The position numbers and the translations under genes were made by a program. Below, piece by piece: positions 34,300-46,100 of a stretch of DNA of 64,000 nucleotides. The notes beneath the pieces were generated by a model. It was not told the origin of the DNA, searched no databases, and saw nothing but the letters and a program-made list of their open reading frames with translations. Within the stretch, counting starts at the first letter, position 1; each line of letters opens with the position of its first letter. This stretch comes from Curvibacter delicatus NBRC 14919 (GTDB lineage: Bacteria > Pseudomonadota > Gammaproteobacteria > Burkholderiales > Burkholderiaceae_C), in assembly GCF_001592265.1 (NCBI RefSeq), contig NZ_BCWP01000021.1, forward strand, positions 1 to 64,000, in the 5' to 3' direction.

Positions 34300-34749
34300 A
34301 TGGCAGGAATCCACATCACCGACATTGAAGCGGCCATCAACTACTGGCGCGAGAAGAAGCCGTCGCCGGACGGTATCACCTTGGCGCCGGAGGTGCGAGC
34401 CCTGGCGGAGGTCTATGCCTTGATGGTGTTCTACCGGGAATCCGAGGCGGACGAGTTTTCCATGCCGCAATCCGCGTTGCAGGCCTGGCTGGCCTGGTAT
34501 GAGAGCACGCCGGACACACCCTGCATTGCCATCTGTTCCACTAGCCAGGGTGATGAGGAATGCAAGGGCTGCGGCCGCAGCTTCGACGAGGTGCAGCTCT
34601 GGACCGAGATGCGGCCAGCGCAGAAGCGCCAGACCTGGCGCCGCATCACGCTGTCGGGACAAGCCTGGCGCTTTAACCGCTACGCCGAGCGGGCGGGAGC
34701 TTGTGCCAGTGAGGTGCCACTGGTTCAGGCCCAGGGCGAGCCGGCTTGA
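34300..34749 (+). CDS. DUF3717-DUF1289 fusion protein
   Basis: 149 residues from ATG at 34300 (MAGIHITDIE); ATG at 34291 is also possible. Residues ~1-70 match DUF3717, a Burkholderiales domain (ITDIEAAINYWREKKPSPDG, PEVRALAEVYALMVFYR). Residues ~75-130 match DUF1289 with its four Cys (TPCIAICSTSQGDEECKGCGRSFDEV), quoted as TPCIAICST and EECKGCGRSFDEV, then W-x-EM. The Cys set probably binds a metal ion. Function unknown. Transcribed away from the riboswitch. Confidence 0.82.
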   Translation: MAGIHITDIEAAINYWREKKPSPDGITLAPEVRALAEVYALMVFYRESEADEFSMPQSALQAWLAWYESTPDTPCIAICSTSQGDEECKGCGRSFDEVQLWTEMRPAQKRQTWRRITLSGQAWRFNRYAERAGACASEVPLVQAQGEPA

Positions 34750-34777
34750 GCGCCTGAGCAAGCCGCCGGTTGGACGT

Positions 34778-35338
34778 CTATTTCCAGCGGACCGGTTCGA
34801 TCGTCACCGTCTGGTTGCCGTTGCTGAGCATCAGAGCACCTTCCTGAATGGTGGCTTGCAGTTGCATGCTGCGCTCGGCCAAGCCGGCCAGTGCCTGTGA
34901 CGCTTCCGTCGGCATGCGCCAGACTTCCAGTCGGTCCAGCCGTGTGAGCTTGCTTTCGATGCCACGCCACCAGACCTCGGCCGCATGGTGAAACGCATAA
35001 ACCAGCACCGTATCGGCCTTGTTGCAGGCTTTGGCCAGCGGTTTGTCCTCGGGTTGGCCGACCTCGATCCACAGACGGGTCTGGCCGGTGAAGTCGCGCA
35101 GCCAGACATCGGGCTCGTCCGGGTCGGACAGGCCGGCACCGAAGGCCAGCGTGCCGTCGCCCTGGCACACCGTTTGCAGCCGATGGGCCTGCAGCGCCAG
35201 GGCTGCCAGCCGGATCATCATGCGCTCGTCGGTTTCGCTCGGATGGCGCGCCAGTGTCAGTGCATGGTCGGCGTAGTAGCCGTGGTCGATGTCGGCGACG
35301 GCCAGGTTGGCCTTGTAGATGGTGGATTTGAGGGCCAT
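34778..35338 (-). CDS. yaeQ: YaeQ-family protein
   Basis: 186 residues from ATG at 35338; further upstream in-frame sequence lies in the repeat-rich gap and is rejected. Family phrases MALKSTIYKANLAVADIDHGYY, quoted as ALKSTIYKANLAVADID, then HALTLARHPSETDERMMIRL, LWIEVGQPEDKPLAKACNKAD and WW near the end. YaeQ proteins have a PD-(D/E)XK nuclease-like fold, and E. coli YaeQ can compensate loss of RfaH; the activity is not established. Lies 105 bp downstream of purB on the same strand. Confidence 0.92.
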   Translation of the reverse strand: MALKSTIYKANLAVADIDHGYYADHALTLARHPSETDERMMIRLAALALQAHRLQTVCQGDGTLAFGAGLSDPDEPDVWLRDFTGQTRLWIEVGQPEDKPLAKACNKADTVLVYAFHHAAEVWWRGIESKLTRLDRLEVWRMPTEASQALAGLAERSMQLQATIQEGALMLSNGNQTVTIEPVRWK

Positions 35339-35369
35339 GAAAACGCAGGGGGGAATGTTGCGGGGAACG

Positions 35370-35442
35370 CCGTGGAACCGGCTTTGCCGGGCCACTGGCG
35401 TTGTCCCCCTTGCAGGGGGAAGCGGCGTCAGCCGCTCAGGGG
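35370..35442. repeat. Comamonad-type C/G-run repeat between purB and yaeQ
   Basis: CCGTGGAACCGGCTTTGCCGG, quoted as CCGTGGAACCGGCTTTGCC, is followed by TTGTCCCCCTTGCAGGGGGA, AGCGGCGTCAGCCGCT and CAGGGGG. Contains three nested inverted repeats (CCCCCTTGCAGGGGG, AGCGGCgtcaGCCGCT, CCGGctttgCCGG). It ends within a few bases of the purB stop and may serve as its transcript end. Confidence 0.6.
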
Positions 35443-35443
35443 G

Positions 35444-37534
<2,091 letters not shown>

Positions 37535-37622
37535 GGCAGCGTCGCAAGCCGGCGGTCGGCCGGCACTGTCAAGCCCTTGTCACAGAGGCCGGCTAATCTG
37601 GCCAGTCGCCGTGACACATGCC

Positions 37623-38480
37623 ATGCTTTACCCGGAACTGTTCAAACAACTGGAAGCGGTCCGCTGGGACATGGAGCGCGACATTCCCTGGCATCAATAC
37701 AAGGCCAGCAGCTTGAGCGATGAGCAGGCCCAGACCATCAAGATGAATGCCATCACGGAATGGGCGGCGCTGCCGGCCACCGAGATGTTCTTGCGCGACA
37801 ACCGGGACGACAGCGATTTCTCGGCCTTCATGTCGATCTGGTTTTTCGAAGAACAGAAGCATGCCTTGGTGTTGATGGAATACCTGCGGCGCTTCCGTCC
37901 GGACCTTGTTCCGACCGAGCAGGAGCTGCATGCCATCCGCTTCGAATTTGATCCCGCGCCAGCATTGGAAACCTTGATGCTGCACTTCTGCGGCGAAATC
38001 CGGCTCAACCACTGGTATCGCCGTGCCGCCGAGTGGCATACCGAGCCGGTGATCAAGCAGATCTACACCACCCTGAGTCAGGACGAAGCCCGCCATGGCG
38101 GGGCTTATCTCCGATACATGCGGCGTGCCATCGCCAGATTCGGCGCCGAAGCCCAGGCGGCTTTTGCCAAGGTCGGTGTGCTCATGGCCAGCGCGCGCCG
38201 GACGGCGCAGGCCTTGCATCCGACCAATCTGCACGTCAACAAGACGCTTTTCCCGCGCGACACCATCCAGAGTCGTTTGCCCGATCCGGAATGGCTGGAA
38301 CACTGGCTGGACACGCAGATCAATTTTGATGCGGTGTGGGAAAACAAGGTGGTTGATCGCATTCTGCACAACATGAGCCTGCTCATGGGGCAGAGTTTCC
38401 AGACCGTGCAGGAACTGAACCGCTATCGCAAGGGACTCGCGGCGACGCGGGTGCCGGGGGTCTTACCAGAGGCGGTCTGA
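37623..38480 (+). CDS. Ferritin-like diiron protein (acyl-desaturase/oxygenase-like)
   Basis: 285 residues from ATG at 37623; a GTG four codons upstream is the alternative, and the long open frame before it overlaps the GST gene and is rejected. Two ExxH-type iron motifs are visible: FFEEQKHALVLMEY near residue 80 and SQDEARHGGAYLRY near 150. A further Glu lies in HFCGEIRLNHWY near 122, as in the four-helix diiron bundles of stearoyl-ACP desaturase and related oxygenases. Reaction unknown. Overlaps the next gene tail to tail by 18 bp. Confidence 0.75.
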   Translation: MLYPELFKQLEAVRWDMERDIPWHQYKASSLSDEQAQTIKMNAITEWAALPATEMFLRDNRDDSDFSAFMSIWFFEEQKHALVLMEYLRRFRPDLVPTEQELHAIRFEFDPAPALETLMLHFCGEIRLNHWYRRAAEWHTEPVIKQIYTTLSQDEARHGGAYLRYMRRAIARFGAEAQAAFAKVGVLMASARRTAQALHPTNLHVNKTLFPRDTIQSRLPDPEWLEHWLDTQINFDAVWENKVVDRILHNMSLLMGQSFQTVQELNRYRKGLAATRVPGVLPEAV

Positions 38481-39683
38481 GGCAGCGGTCAGTGGCAGCA
38501 GCCGTTGCAGATTGATCTGCACCTTGACATCGCGGTGGGGCACGCTGGCTACGATGCGGTAGTCGCGCAGGGCCGTGTCGCGGACGATGGGCTCACCCGT
38601 CGGGATGCCGTCGCGGTTGATCAGCACCGCGACCTTGGGCGTGGTGGTGTTGATGCCGCGCTGGATCACGATGGCCACCTCGTTGGTGCTCAGGCGGACG
38701 AAAGAGCCCGGCGAGTAAATGCCCACCGCCTTGATGAGGGCGGCGCCAGCCTCATCGACCTGGCGGTTTTCATCAAAATAACTGGCTTGCATCGCGGCGG
38801 CCGGCGAGGTCGGCACCCGCGAGGCACGTGGCGCCAGCCGCGCACCAAACATGTCGGCGCGCTGGATCAGGCGGGCCATGCGCAAACCCTCAGACATGCT
38901 GGCCAGTGGGCCGGGTGACACCTTGTGGTGGTTGCGGACCGCTTCCAGCCAGACTTGGTCGGTGACGCCCAATTCGGTGAGCAGCTGAGCCGAGCGCGAG
39001 GCATGCAGATCGATCTGCTTGCGCTGTTCGGATGTCGGCGCGGCGATCTGCATGGCCAGCCGGTCCTGCAAGTCGGTCATGCCGATGTTCATGGTGAGCG
39101 CGGCCCGGCACAGGGTCGACTCCTGCTCACGGCTCCAGTTCAGGACTTCCCGCGCGGCCAGACCGCACATGACGCTGACCAGCATGGCATGGGTGGCGCT
39201 GTAGAGCCGGATTTCGCTGGCCGAGAGGTGGAACAGGGCAAACAGCGTGCCGTTGGGGTTGCGTTGCGCATGCCGCCGCAGCTGGTGGTTCAGCCGGTCG
39301 AGCCGCTGCAGGAAATTGGGCGAACTGGTGTCGCGCAGCAAGGCATTGACCTGCACTTGCAGATCCAGCCAGTCGGCAGGGCCATCGTCGACTTCCACGC
39401 GCGTGGGATCCACGCCGGGCACCACCTTGGTCTTGGCAATCGTACCCAGCGACTTGTTTTCAGTCACCATGTGGTGCAGCCGATTGACATAGGAGCGGTG
39501 GTGTTCTGCATCGACAATGTCGACGAAGATCTCGAACCCCTTGCCGATCATCTTTTCCAGTTCGGCCTTGTTGTCGATGACATAGCCTTTGTTGGCCAGC
39601 AGCGTGCCCGTGGCATCCCGAAGGGCATAAGGCAGCGGCTCGCCCAGGCGAATCGAATCAAGACTGACGGAGATCAGGCGCAT
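38463..39683 (-). CDS. HD-GYP-related protein with degenerate metal site
   Basis: 406 residues from ATG at 39683; the open frame upstream to 39944 is not homologous. The N-terminal ~130 residues resemble the DUF3391-like domain often put before HD-GYP (SIRLGEPLPYALRDATGTLL). The following helical region aligns with HD-GYP but the HD pair is replaced (AALTMNIGMTDLQ where HDIGK is expected). The GYP segment reads EAVRNHHKVSPGP. His in ATHAMLVS and NHH remain. I infer loss of c-di-GMP hydrolysis, perhaps retaining ligand binding. C-terminal ~100 residues are beta-rich (FVRLSTNEVAIVIQRG). Confidence 0.75.
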   Translation of the reverse strand: MRLISVSLDSIRLGEPLPYALRDATGTLLANKGYVIDNKAELEKMIGKGFEIFVDIVDAEHHRSYVNRLHHMVTENKSLGTIAKTKVVPGVDPTRVEVDDGPADWLDLQVQVNALLRDTSSPNFLQRLDRLNHQLRRHAQRNPNGTLFALFHLSASEIRLYSATHAMLVSVMCGLAAREVLNWSREQESTLCRAALTMNIGMTDLQDRLAMQIAAPTSEQRKQIDLHASRSAQLLTELGVTDQVWLEAVRNHHKVSPGPLASMSEGLRMARLIQRADMFGARLAPRASRVPTSPAAAMQASYFDENRQVDEAGAALIKAVGIYSPGSFVRLSTNEVAIVIQRGINTTTPKVAVLINRDGIPTGEPIVRDTALRDYRIVASVPHRDVKVQINLQRLLPLTAASDRLW

Positions 39684-39816
39684 AAGTATGGAATTATGCC
39701 GCGACAAGCACGTCTGGATGAGGCGGAATATGGGGCGAATTGCCCGTGTTTTTGCGCTTAGGCCGGGCCTGGTTGGGCAGGTCCGATGCCGTGGAGGCCC
39801 TGTTAGGATGCCGCCT

Positions 39817-40320
39817 ATGACAGACCGTTCCGTTGCAGATCTTCCCGAGTTCCTCAACAAACTGTGCCCGCGCGAGGCGTTGCCGGCGCGTCTGGCGACT
39901 TTGCCCCGGCCGTTGGTGTTCACCAATGGCGTGTTCGATGTCATGCACCGCGGCCATGCGATCTACCTGGCACAAGCCCGGGCCCTGGGTGCCAGCCTGG
40001 TCGTGGCCCTCAATACCGACGCCTCGGCGCGGCGTTTGGGCAAGGGGCCCGATCGTCCGCTGAATAACGAGCAGGATCGTGCCATTCTGGTGGCAGCGCT
40101 GGGGGCCGTTGATCTGGTGACCTGGTTCGAGGAGGACACGCCGGAACAGCTGATTGCCGCCATCCGCCCGGACATCCTGGTCAAGGGCGGCGATTACGAC
40201 ATGCGCAAATTGCCGGAGACCGCGCTGGTGGCGTCCTGGGGCGGTCAGGCACTGGCCCTGCCGTTTGTCGAGGGTTATTCCACCACGGCGCTGGTGCGCC
40301 GAATCCGCAGCGCGTCCTGA
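39817..40320 (+). CDS. rfaE2: D-glycero-beta-D-manno-heptose 1-phosphate adenylyltransferase
   Basis: Makes ADP-heptose for LPS inner core. 167 residues from ATG at 39817 with AGGA 9 bp upstream. Corresponds to the C-terminal domain of bifunctional HldE; the kinase domain is not adjacent. Nucleotidyltransferase motif TNGVFDVMHRGHAIYLAQAR near residue 37 with HxGH-type histidines. Also LGKGPDRPLNNEQDRAIL near 75, VKGGDYDMRKLPE near 123 and the end phrase GYSTTALVRRIR. Confidence 0.95.
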   Translation: MTDRSVADLPEFLNKLCPREALPARLATLPRPLVFTNGVFDVMHRGHAIYLAQARALGASLVVALNTDASARRLGKGPDRPLNNEQDRAILVAALGAVDLVTWFEEDTPEQLIAAIRPDILVKGGDYDMRKLPETALVASWGGQALALPFVEGYSTTALVRRIRSAS

Positions 40321-40336
40321 AGCGGGCGAGTCAGCC

Positions 40337-43105
40337 TCAGGGCGTGCCGAAGACGGCTGCCCACAAGGCCAGGACCGCGTCACGTTCGTTCGCCAGTTCT
40401 TGCGGGTCGACCTCGGTCGGCTCTTCATTGAGACGTGCCCGGTGCTGTACCCGCCGCAGTTCGCGATAGGCGTCGGCCGCAGCATCGCCGATGCCGGCGG
40501 GCAGCAAGCCGCAGGCCTGTGCCGTCTGCAGCAGGGCAATATTGCCCGCATTGGCGGCCAGTGCCGGGTAGCGGGCAGCCTGTGACAGCACCAGGTACTG
40601 CACGGCAAATTCCGCATCAACCATGCCGCCAGGGCTGTGCTTGACGTCGAACTGCATGCCGTGTGCCGGATGCGCGGCGCGCACCTTCTCCCGCATGGCG
40701 ACGATCTCCTGCCGCAGGGCCTGGGCATCGCGCGGGGCGCAGATCACGGCCTGCCGTACGGCATCGAAGCGCTGGCGCAGATCATCACTGCCGAGCACGA
40801 AACGCGCGCGCGTCATGGCCTGGTGTTCCCAGGTCCAGGCCGTGTTGCTGCCGCGCTGCTGCTGGTAGTTGGCGTAGGCCTCGAAAGTCGTGATCAGCAG
40901 GCCGGAGTTGCCATTCGGGCGCAGTGCGGTGTCGATCTCGTACAGATCCCCTTCGCCGGTCTTGACCGTCAGCCAGTTGATCAACTTGCGGACCAGGGTG
41001 GCATAGACCTCGGGTGCCTGTTCATCGTCGTCTTCGTAGACGAATACGATGTCCAGGTCGCTGCCATAACCCAGTTCCTTGCCGCCCAGTTTGCCGTAGC
41101 CGATGATGGCGAACTGATGCTGTTCGCGGTGCTTCTTCTTCAGCCGTTCCCAGCACCAGCGCGTGGTGATGCGCAGAATGACGTCGGCCAGTGCGCTGAG
41201 GTCATCGGCCACCTGTTCAACGGTGAGGGCTGCTTCGATGTCGCGCGTCAGGGTGCGGAACACCTCGGCATGGTGGGCGCGGCGCAAGAGGTTGAGCAAA
41301 GACTCTTCATCGTCATCACCCGCAGCCTGTAGCGCCTGGCGTCGCATGTCCAGTTCGGCCTCGAAAGCCACGGCATCAAAGCGATCGCTCAGGATGGTGC
41401 GGCTGGCCAGCTCATCAATCACGCCCGGGTGCAGCAGCAGGTAACGCGCCGGCCAGCGGGCGGCACCCAGCAGACGCACCAGGCGCTCGTGCACGGCGGG
41501 CCGCTCCAGCAGCATGGCCAGGTAGCTTTCGCGTCGCAGCAGCGGCTCCATCCAGTCGATGAGTCGAACCGCCGCTTCCTCACTGGCGCGTCCTTCACGC
41601 AGCCACTCGGCGGTGCGGCTGATCAGCCTTACCAGCCGGGCGCGCGACTCTTCGCGCAGCGCCAGCACACGCGGGTGGTTGCGCCAGGCCGCAACGCGTT
41701 CGCGCAGCAGAGGTGGCAACTGTTCCAGCAGTTCGTCGAAATCAGGAGCAAGGGCACCGCCGGCTTGTTCGCCCTTGCCGTTGTTGCAGCCTTTGCACGT
41801 CTTGTTGCCTTGACCGCCCAGCAAGGTGTCGAACTCCTGTGCCACGATCTCCCGGTGGGTGTCGAGCTGGGTCAGGAATGGACCGGTTCCTTCATAGCCC
41901 ATGGTGCGCGCGATCCAGAGCAGGTCGTCATCACGCGTTGGCAGCACATGGGTCTGCTGGTCGTCGAGGTACTGGATGCGGTGCTCCACCCGGCGCAGGA
42001 ACAGATAGGCCTGCGACAAGGCGTCGGCCGTGGCCTGCGGCATGAGCCCGGCGCGCACCAGACGCTGCAGCGCATCAAGCGTGGGTCGCGTGCGCAGTTC
42101 GGGGAACTGGCCGCCGCGCACCACCTGCAGCAGCTGGACCGTGAATTCGATTTCGCGGATGCCGCCGCGGGAGAGCTTGACGTCGTTGCTGCGTTCCGGG
42201 CGGCCGGCGCTGCGGCGTGCCGAGTGCTCCCGGATCTGCCGGTGCAGTACCCGCAGGGAGTCGAAGACGTTGTAGTCCAGATAGCGCCGGAACACGAACG
42301 GAAGCACCATGCTGCGCAGTCCCTGGCCGGAGCCGTCGTGCATGTTGCGGCGCGGCGCAACGATGCGACTCTTGAGCCAGGCGAAACGCTCCCATTCACG
42401 TCCCTGCGCATGGAAATACTGCTCCAGGGCGCCGAGCGAGACCGCGGGCGGGCCGGAATTGCCATTCGGGCGCAGTGCCAGGTCAACGCGAAAGACAAAA
42501 CCGTGCTCGGTGGTGTCGCCGATCAGGCTATAGATGGCGCGCACCGCCTTGGCAAAGTATTCGTGGTTGGAGATGCGTCCGCGTCCTTCCGGGGTGCCGG
42601 CCGTTTCGCCGTCCTGGTCGTAGACATAGATCAGGTCGATGTCGCTGGAGACATTGAGTTCGCGCGCACCCAGCTTGCCCATGCCGACGATCCACATCAG
42701 CGCCCGTCCGCCTTGCGGTGTGGTCGGCATGCCATGGACTTCGTCCAGCGCTTGCAGCGTCTGGGTGGTCGCAATATCCAGGGCGAACTCCGCCAGATCG
42801 GTCATGGCGCGGGTGATGTCATGCAGCTCGGCTTGCTGGTCGCAGTCCAGCGTGACCAGGCGTTCCATGACCAGATGGCGCGTGGTGCGCAAGGCGGTGG
42901 CGACATCGGCGCCGCCTTGCTGCAGTGCCTCGAACACCTGCTGCATGCGGTCCTGATCGGGGCGGCCCGGCGGCAGCAGGTGCAGCAGGGACTCATAACG
43001 TCGGCGCACGCGCTGGGCGAAGCGGGAGTGGTCCGACAGGGGCGCGGTGCTGAATGGCACCGAAACGTCACCTTGCGTCAAGTCGTTCGCACCGTTGCGG
43101 GTCAT
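40337..43105 (-). CDS. glnE: Bifunctional glutamine synthetase adenylyltransferase/deadenylase
   Basis: Adds or removes AMP on glutamine synthetase in response to PII signals. 922 residues from ATG at 43105, the normal size; an upstream opening to 43348 overlaps yhdP and is rejected. Two nucleotidyltransferase halves are seen. The deadenylase half has GMGKLGARELNVSSDIDLIYVY near residue 145 (quoted as GMGKLGARELN, SSDIDLIYVY). The adenylylase half has GYGKLGGKELGYGSDLDIVFVYED near 660 (quoted as GYGKLGGKELGYGSDLD). Each has a following LRPNGNSG motif. A short KTCKGCNNGKGEQ insertion between the halves is unusual. Divergent from yhdP across 19 bp. Confidence 0.96.
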   Translation of the reverse strand: MTRNGANDLTQGDVSVPFSTAPLSDHSRFAQRVRRRYESLLHLLPPGRPDQDRMQQVFEALQQGGADVATALRTTRHLVMERLVTLDCDQQAELHDITRAMTDLAEFALDIATTQTLQALDEVHGMPTTPQGGRALMWIVGMGKLGARELNVSSDIDLIYVYDQDGETAGTPEGRGRISNHEYFAKAVRAIYSLIGDTTEHGFVFRVDLALRPNGNSGPPAVSLGALEQYFHAQGREWERFAWLKSRIVAPRRNMHDGSGQGLRSMVLPFVFRRYLDYNVFDSLRVLHRQIREHSARRSAGRPERSNDVKLSRGGIREIEFTVQLLQVVRGGQFPELRTRPTLDALQRLVRAGLMPQATADALSQAYLFLRRVEHRIQYLDDQQTHVLPTRDDDLLWIARTMGYEGTGPFLTQLDTHREIVAQEFDTLLGGQGNKTCKGCNNGKGEQAGGALAPDFDELLEQLPPLLRERVAAWRNHPRVLALREESRARLVRLISRTAEWLREGRASEEAAVRLIDWMEPLLRRESYLAMLLERPAVHERLVRLLGAARWPARYLLLHPGVIDELASRTILSDRFDAVAFEAELDMRRQALQAAGDDDEESLLNLLRRAHHAEVFRTLTRDIEAALTVEQVADDLSALADVILRITTRWCWERLKKKHREQHQFAIIGYGKLGGKELGYGSDLDIVFVYEDDDEQAPEVYATLVRKLINWLTVKTGEGDLYEIDTALRPNGNSGLLITTFEAYANYQQQRGSNTAWTWEHQAMTRARFVLGSDDLRQRFDAVRQAVICAPRDAQALRQEIVAMREKVRAAHPAHGMQFDVKHSPGGMVDAEFAVQYLVLSQAARYPALAANAGNIALLQTAQACGLLPAGIGDAAADAYRELRRVQHRARLNEEPTEVDPQELANERDAVLALWAAVFGTP

Positions 43106-43124
43106 AATTCCTGTCACGTTTCCG

Positions 43125-46100
43125 ATGTACAAAATGGATGACCTGCCGAGCCGACCTTCGTCATTGCTGAAAATTCTGGCAATTGCCACGCGCGTGGCGC
43201 TTTGGCTGTTGCTGGGGGGCTGGCTGGTCATGATCAGCGCCTGGGGGGCGCTGCACCTTTTCATTGTGCCGCGAATTGGCGAACTGCGTCCGCAGCTGGA
43301 AACCCGGGCCAGCCAGCTGCTGGGGGTGACCGTGCGCATCGGCGCCATCGAGGCCCGGCCGGATGGCTTGATTCCCTCATTCGAACTGAGCCAGGTGCGC
43401 CTGATTGATCCGGCGGGGCATGAGGCCTTGCAGCTGCCGCGGGTGCTGGCGGCCCTGTCGCCGCGCTCGCTCTGGAACTTCGGTTTTGAGCAGATCTATA
43501 TCGAGAGCCCGCAACTGGACATCCGGCGTGGCGCCGATGGCCGCATCTTCGTGGCCGGTCTGGATCTCTCGAAAGACCAGGGTGCCGACAACCAGGCGCT
43601 GGATTGGTTTTTCTCCCAGACCGAGTTCGTCATTCGCGGTGGAACCTTGCAGTGGCGCGATGAGTTGCGCGATATTCCGGCGCTGACGCTGGAACAGGTC
43701 GACTTCGTCGTGCGCAATACCGCCCGCAGCCACGCTTTTCGGGTGGATGCGACACCGCCGTCCGCATGGGGGCAGCGCTTCACACTGATGGCCAATTTCC
43801 GCCAGCCCTTGTTGTCAGGAAAGGCCGGCGAGTGGCGCAAGTGGGATGGGCAGGTTTTTGCCCAGTTTGACCATGTCGACCTTTCGCAGCTGCGCCGTTA
43901 TGCCGATCTGGGCACGGATGTGGCCCAGGGCAGCGGCGCGCTCAGGGCCTGGGTGGATGTCAGCCGCAGCCAGGTGACCGGGGCGACGGCCGATGTGGCC
44001 CTGTCCAACGTGCAGGCGACCTTGACGCCGAAGCTGGGGGCCTTGTCCCTTCCCTTGCTGACCGGCCGCTTGGGTGGCCGCTTGCTGCAAGGCGGTTTCG
44101 AGTTTTCGACCCAGGACCTGCAGTTCGAACTGGACGATGGCTTGCGCTGGCCGGGCGGCAATGTGCGCGTGGTGCATGTGGCGGCCGAAGGCCGTGCGCC
44201 GGCACGTGGTGAGCTGCAGGCGGATCGCCTGGATCTGGCGGCTTTGACCCGGATTGCCGATCGCCTGCCCCTGGATGACGCCATGCATGCGGCAGTGACG
44301 GCCTATGCGCCCAAGGGTCTGGTCGAGCGGATCCAGGCCAACTGGCAGGGCCCGCTGGAGGCGCCCACCCGCTTTGACGCCAAAGGACGGGTGGTGCGGC
44401 TGGAAGTGGCCGCCGGCTCGCCGGCCCCGGCGGATCGCGGCGGGGTGGGTTCGCCCGGCGTGCGTGGTGCGACCATCGATTTCGATGTGAACCAGTCGGG
44501 CGGACGGGCCACACTGGCTTTGCAGGACGGCCAGCTGGAGCTGCCCGGCGTGTTCGAGGTGCCGACGCTGGAATTCACCCAGTTGGCGACCGACCTGCAG
44601 TGGCAGATCGATGGCCAGCGCATCAGCCTGCAGCTGCCCAATCTGAAATTCAGCAATGCCGATGCACAGGGCGAGGCGCAGATCAAGTGGCAGACCAGCG
44701 AGCCCGTGGCGGCCCGCGGGCTCGGCCGTTTCCCCGGTGTGCTGGACCTGCAGGGCAGCATGAGCCGGGCGGACATCTCCCGGGTGCACCGTTATCTGCC
44801 GCTGGAGGTGGAGCGTGACGTGCGCGACTACCTGCGTGACGCCCTGGCGCAGGGACGCGCCAGCGGTGTGCGTTACCGCGTCAAGGGGGACTTGAACAAC
44901 TTCCCGTTTGCCGACCCGAAGCAGGGCGAGTTCCGTGTTTCGGCCAGTGTGCGTGATGCGACCTATGTTTATGTGCCGCGCAGCCTGCAGCCGGCAGGTG
45001 CCCTGCCCTGGCCGGCACTGACCCAGGTGGAAGGCGAGTTTCTGATGGAGCACGCCAGTTTGCAGCTCAAGAACGTGAGCGCCCGACTGGCCGGCGCACC
45101 GGGGGTGCGCATCAGCCGGACTGATGCGCAGATCCCGAACCTGCTGCACGGTGCGACGGTCGATGTCAGTGCCGAGGCCAAGGGGCCGCTGGGCGAAGTG
45201 TTGAGTGTCCTGGTGAATGGCTCGCCGCTGGGCGAAATGACCGGTCATGCGCTCAAGCAGGCCAGCGCCAGCGGCAGCGCCGATTTGCAGCTCAAGCTCA
45301 AGCTGCCGGTGATGGATGTGAACAAGACCGGTGTGCAGGGCAAGATCACGCTGGCTGGCAACGATCTGCAGATTGCGCCGGACATTCCCCGCCTGAGCCG
45401 CACCCGCGGCGTGGTGCATTTCAGCGAGACAGGTTTTGCCATCAGCGGCGGCCAGGCACGCGCGCTGGGCGGAGAGCTGCGCGCCGAAGGCGGCACCATC
45501 CCCGTGCCGGGTGCGGCGACGCGCAGCGGGCCAGCCGTGCTGCGCGTGCAGGGCAATGCGACTGCCGAGGGTCTGCGCCAGGCGCGTGAACTCGGCGCCG
45601 TGGCCCGGCTGGCGCAGAAGGCCACGGGCAGCACGAACTATGTGCTTGTGCTGGGCATTCGCCGAGGCGTGCCCGAACTGCAGATCACGAGCAGCCTGCA
45701 GGGACTGGCATTGAACCTGCCGGTGCCGCTCAACAAAAGTGCCGAGGCGCCGCTGCCGCTGCGGCTGGAAACGGTGCTCACGCGCGAATCGCAGCAAGCA
45801 GGCGCCAACGCGCCTTTGCAGGACCAGTTGACGCTGGAGCTTGGCCGCATCGCTTCGGCGGTTTATGTGCGGGACGTGTCGGGGGCCGAAGCGCGTGTCC
45901 TGCGCGGAGCTGTGGGGGTCGGGCTGGCGTCGGGTGAACAGGTGCCCTTGCCGGCTGACGGGGTGGTGGCCAATCTCAACCTGCAAAGCGTGGACGTGGA
46001 CGCCTGGAATGCAGCCCTGTCCACCCCGGCGTCGCCCACGGCCGGGACTGTCGGCCGTGCGGCCGATGCGGGCCTGGTCAGCATTTACATGCCGACCCGG

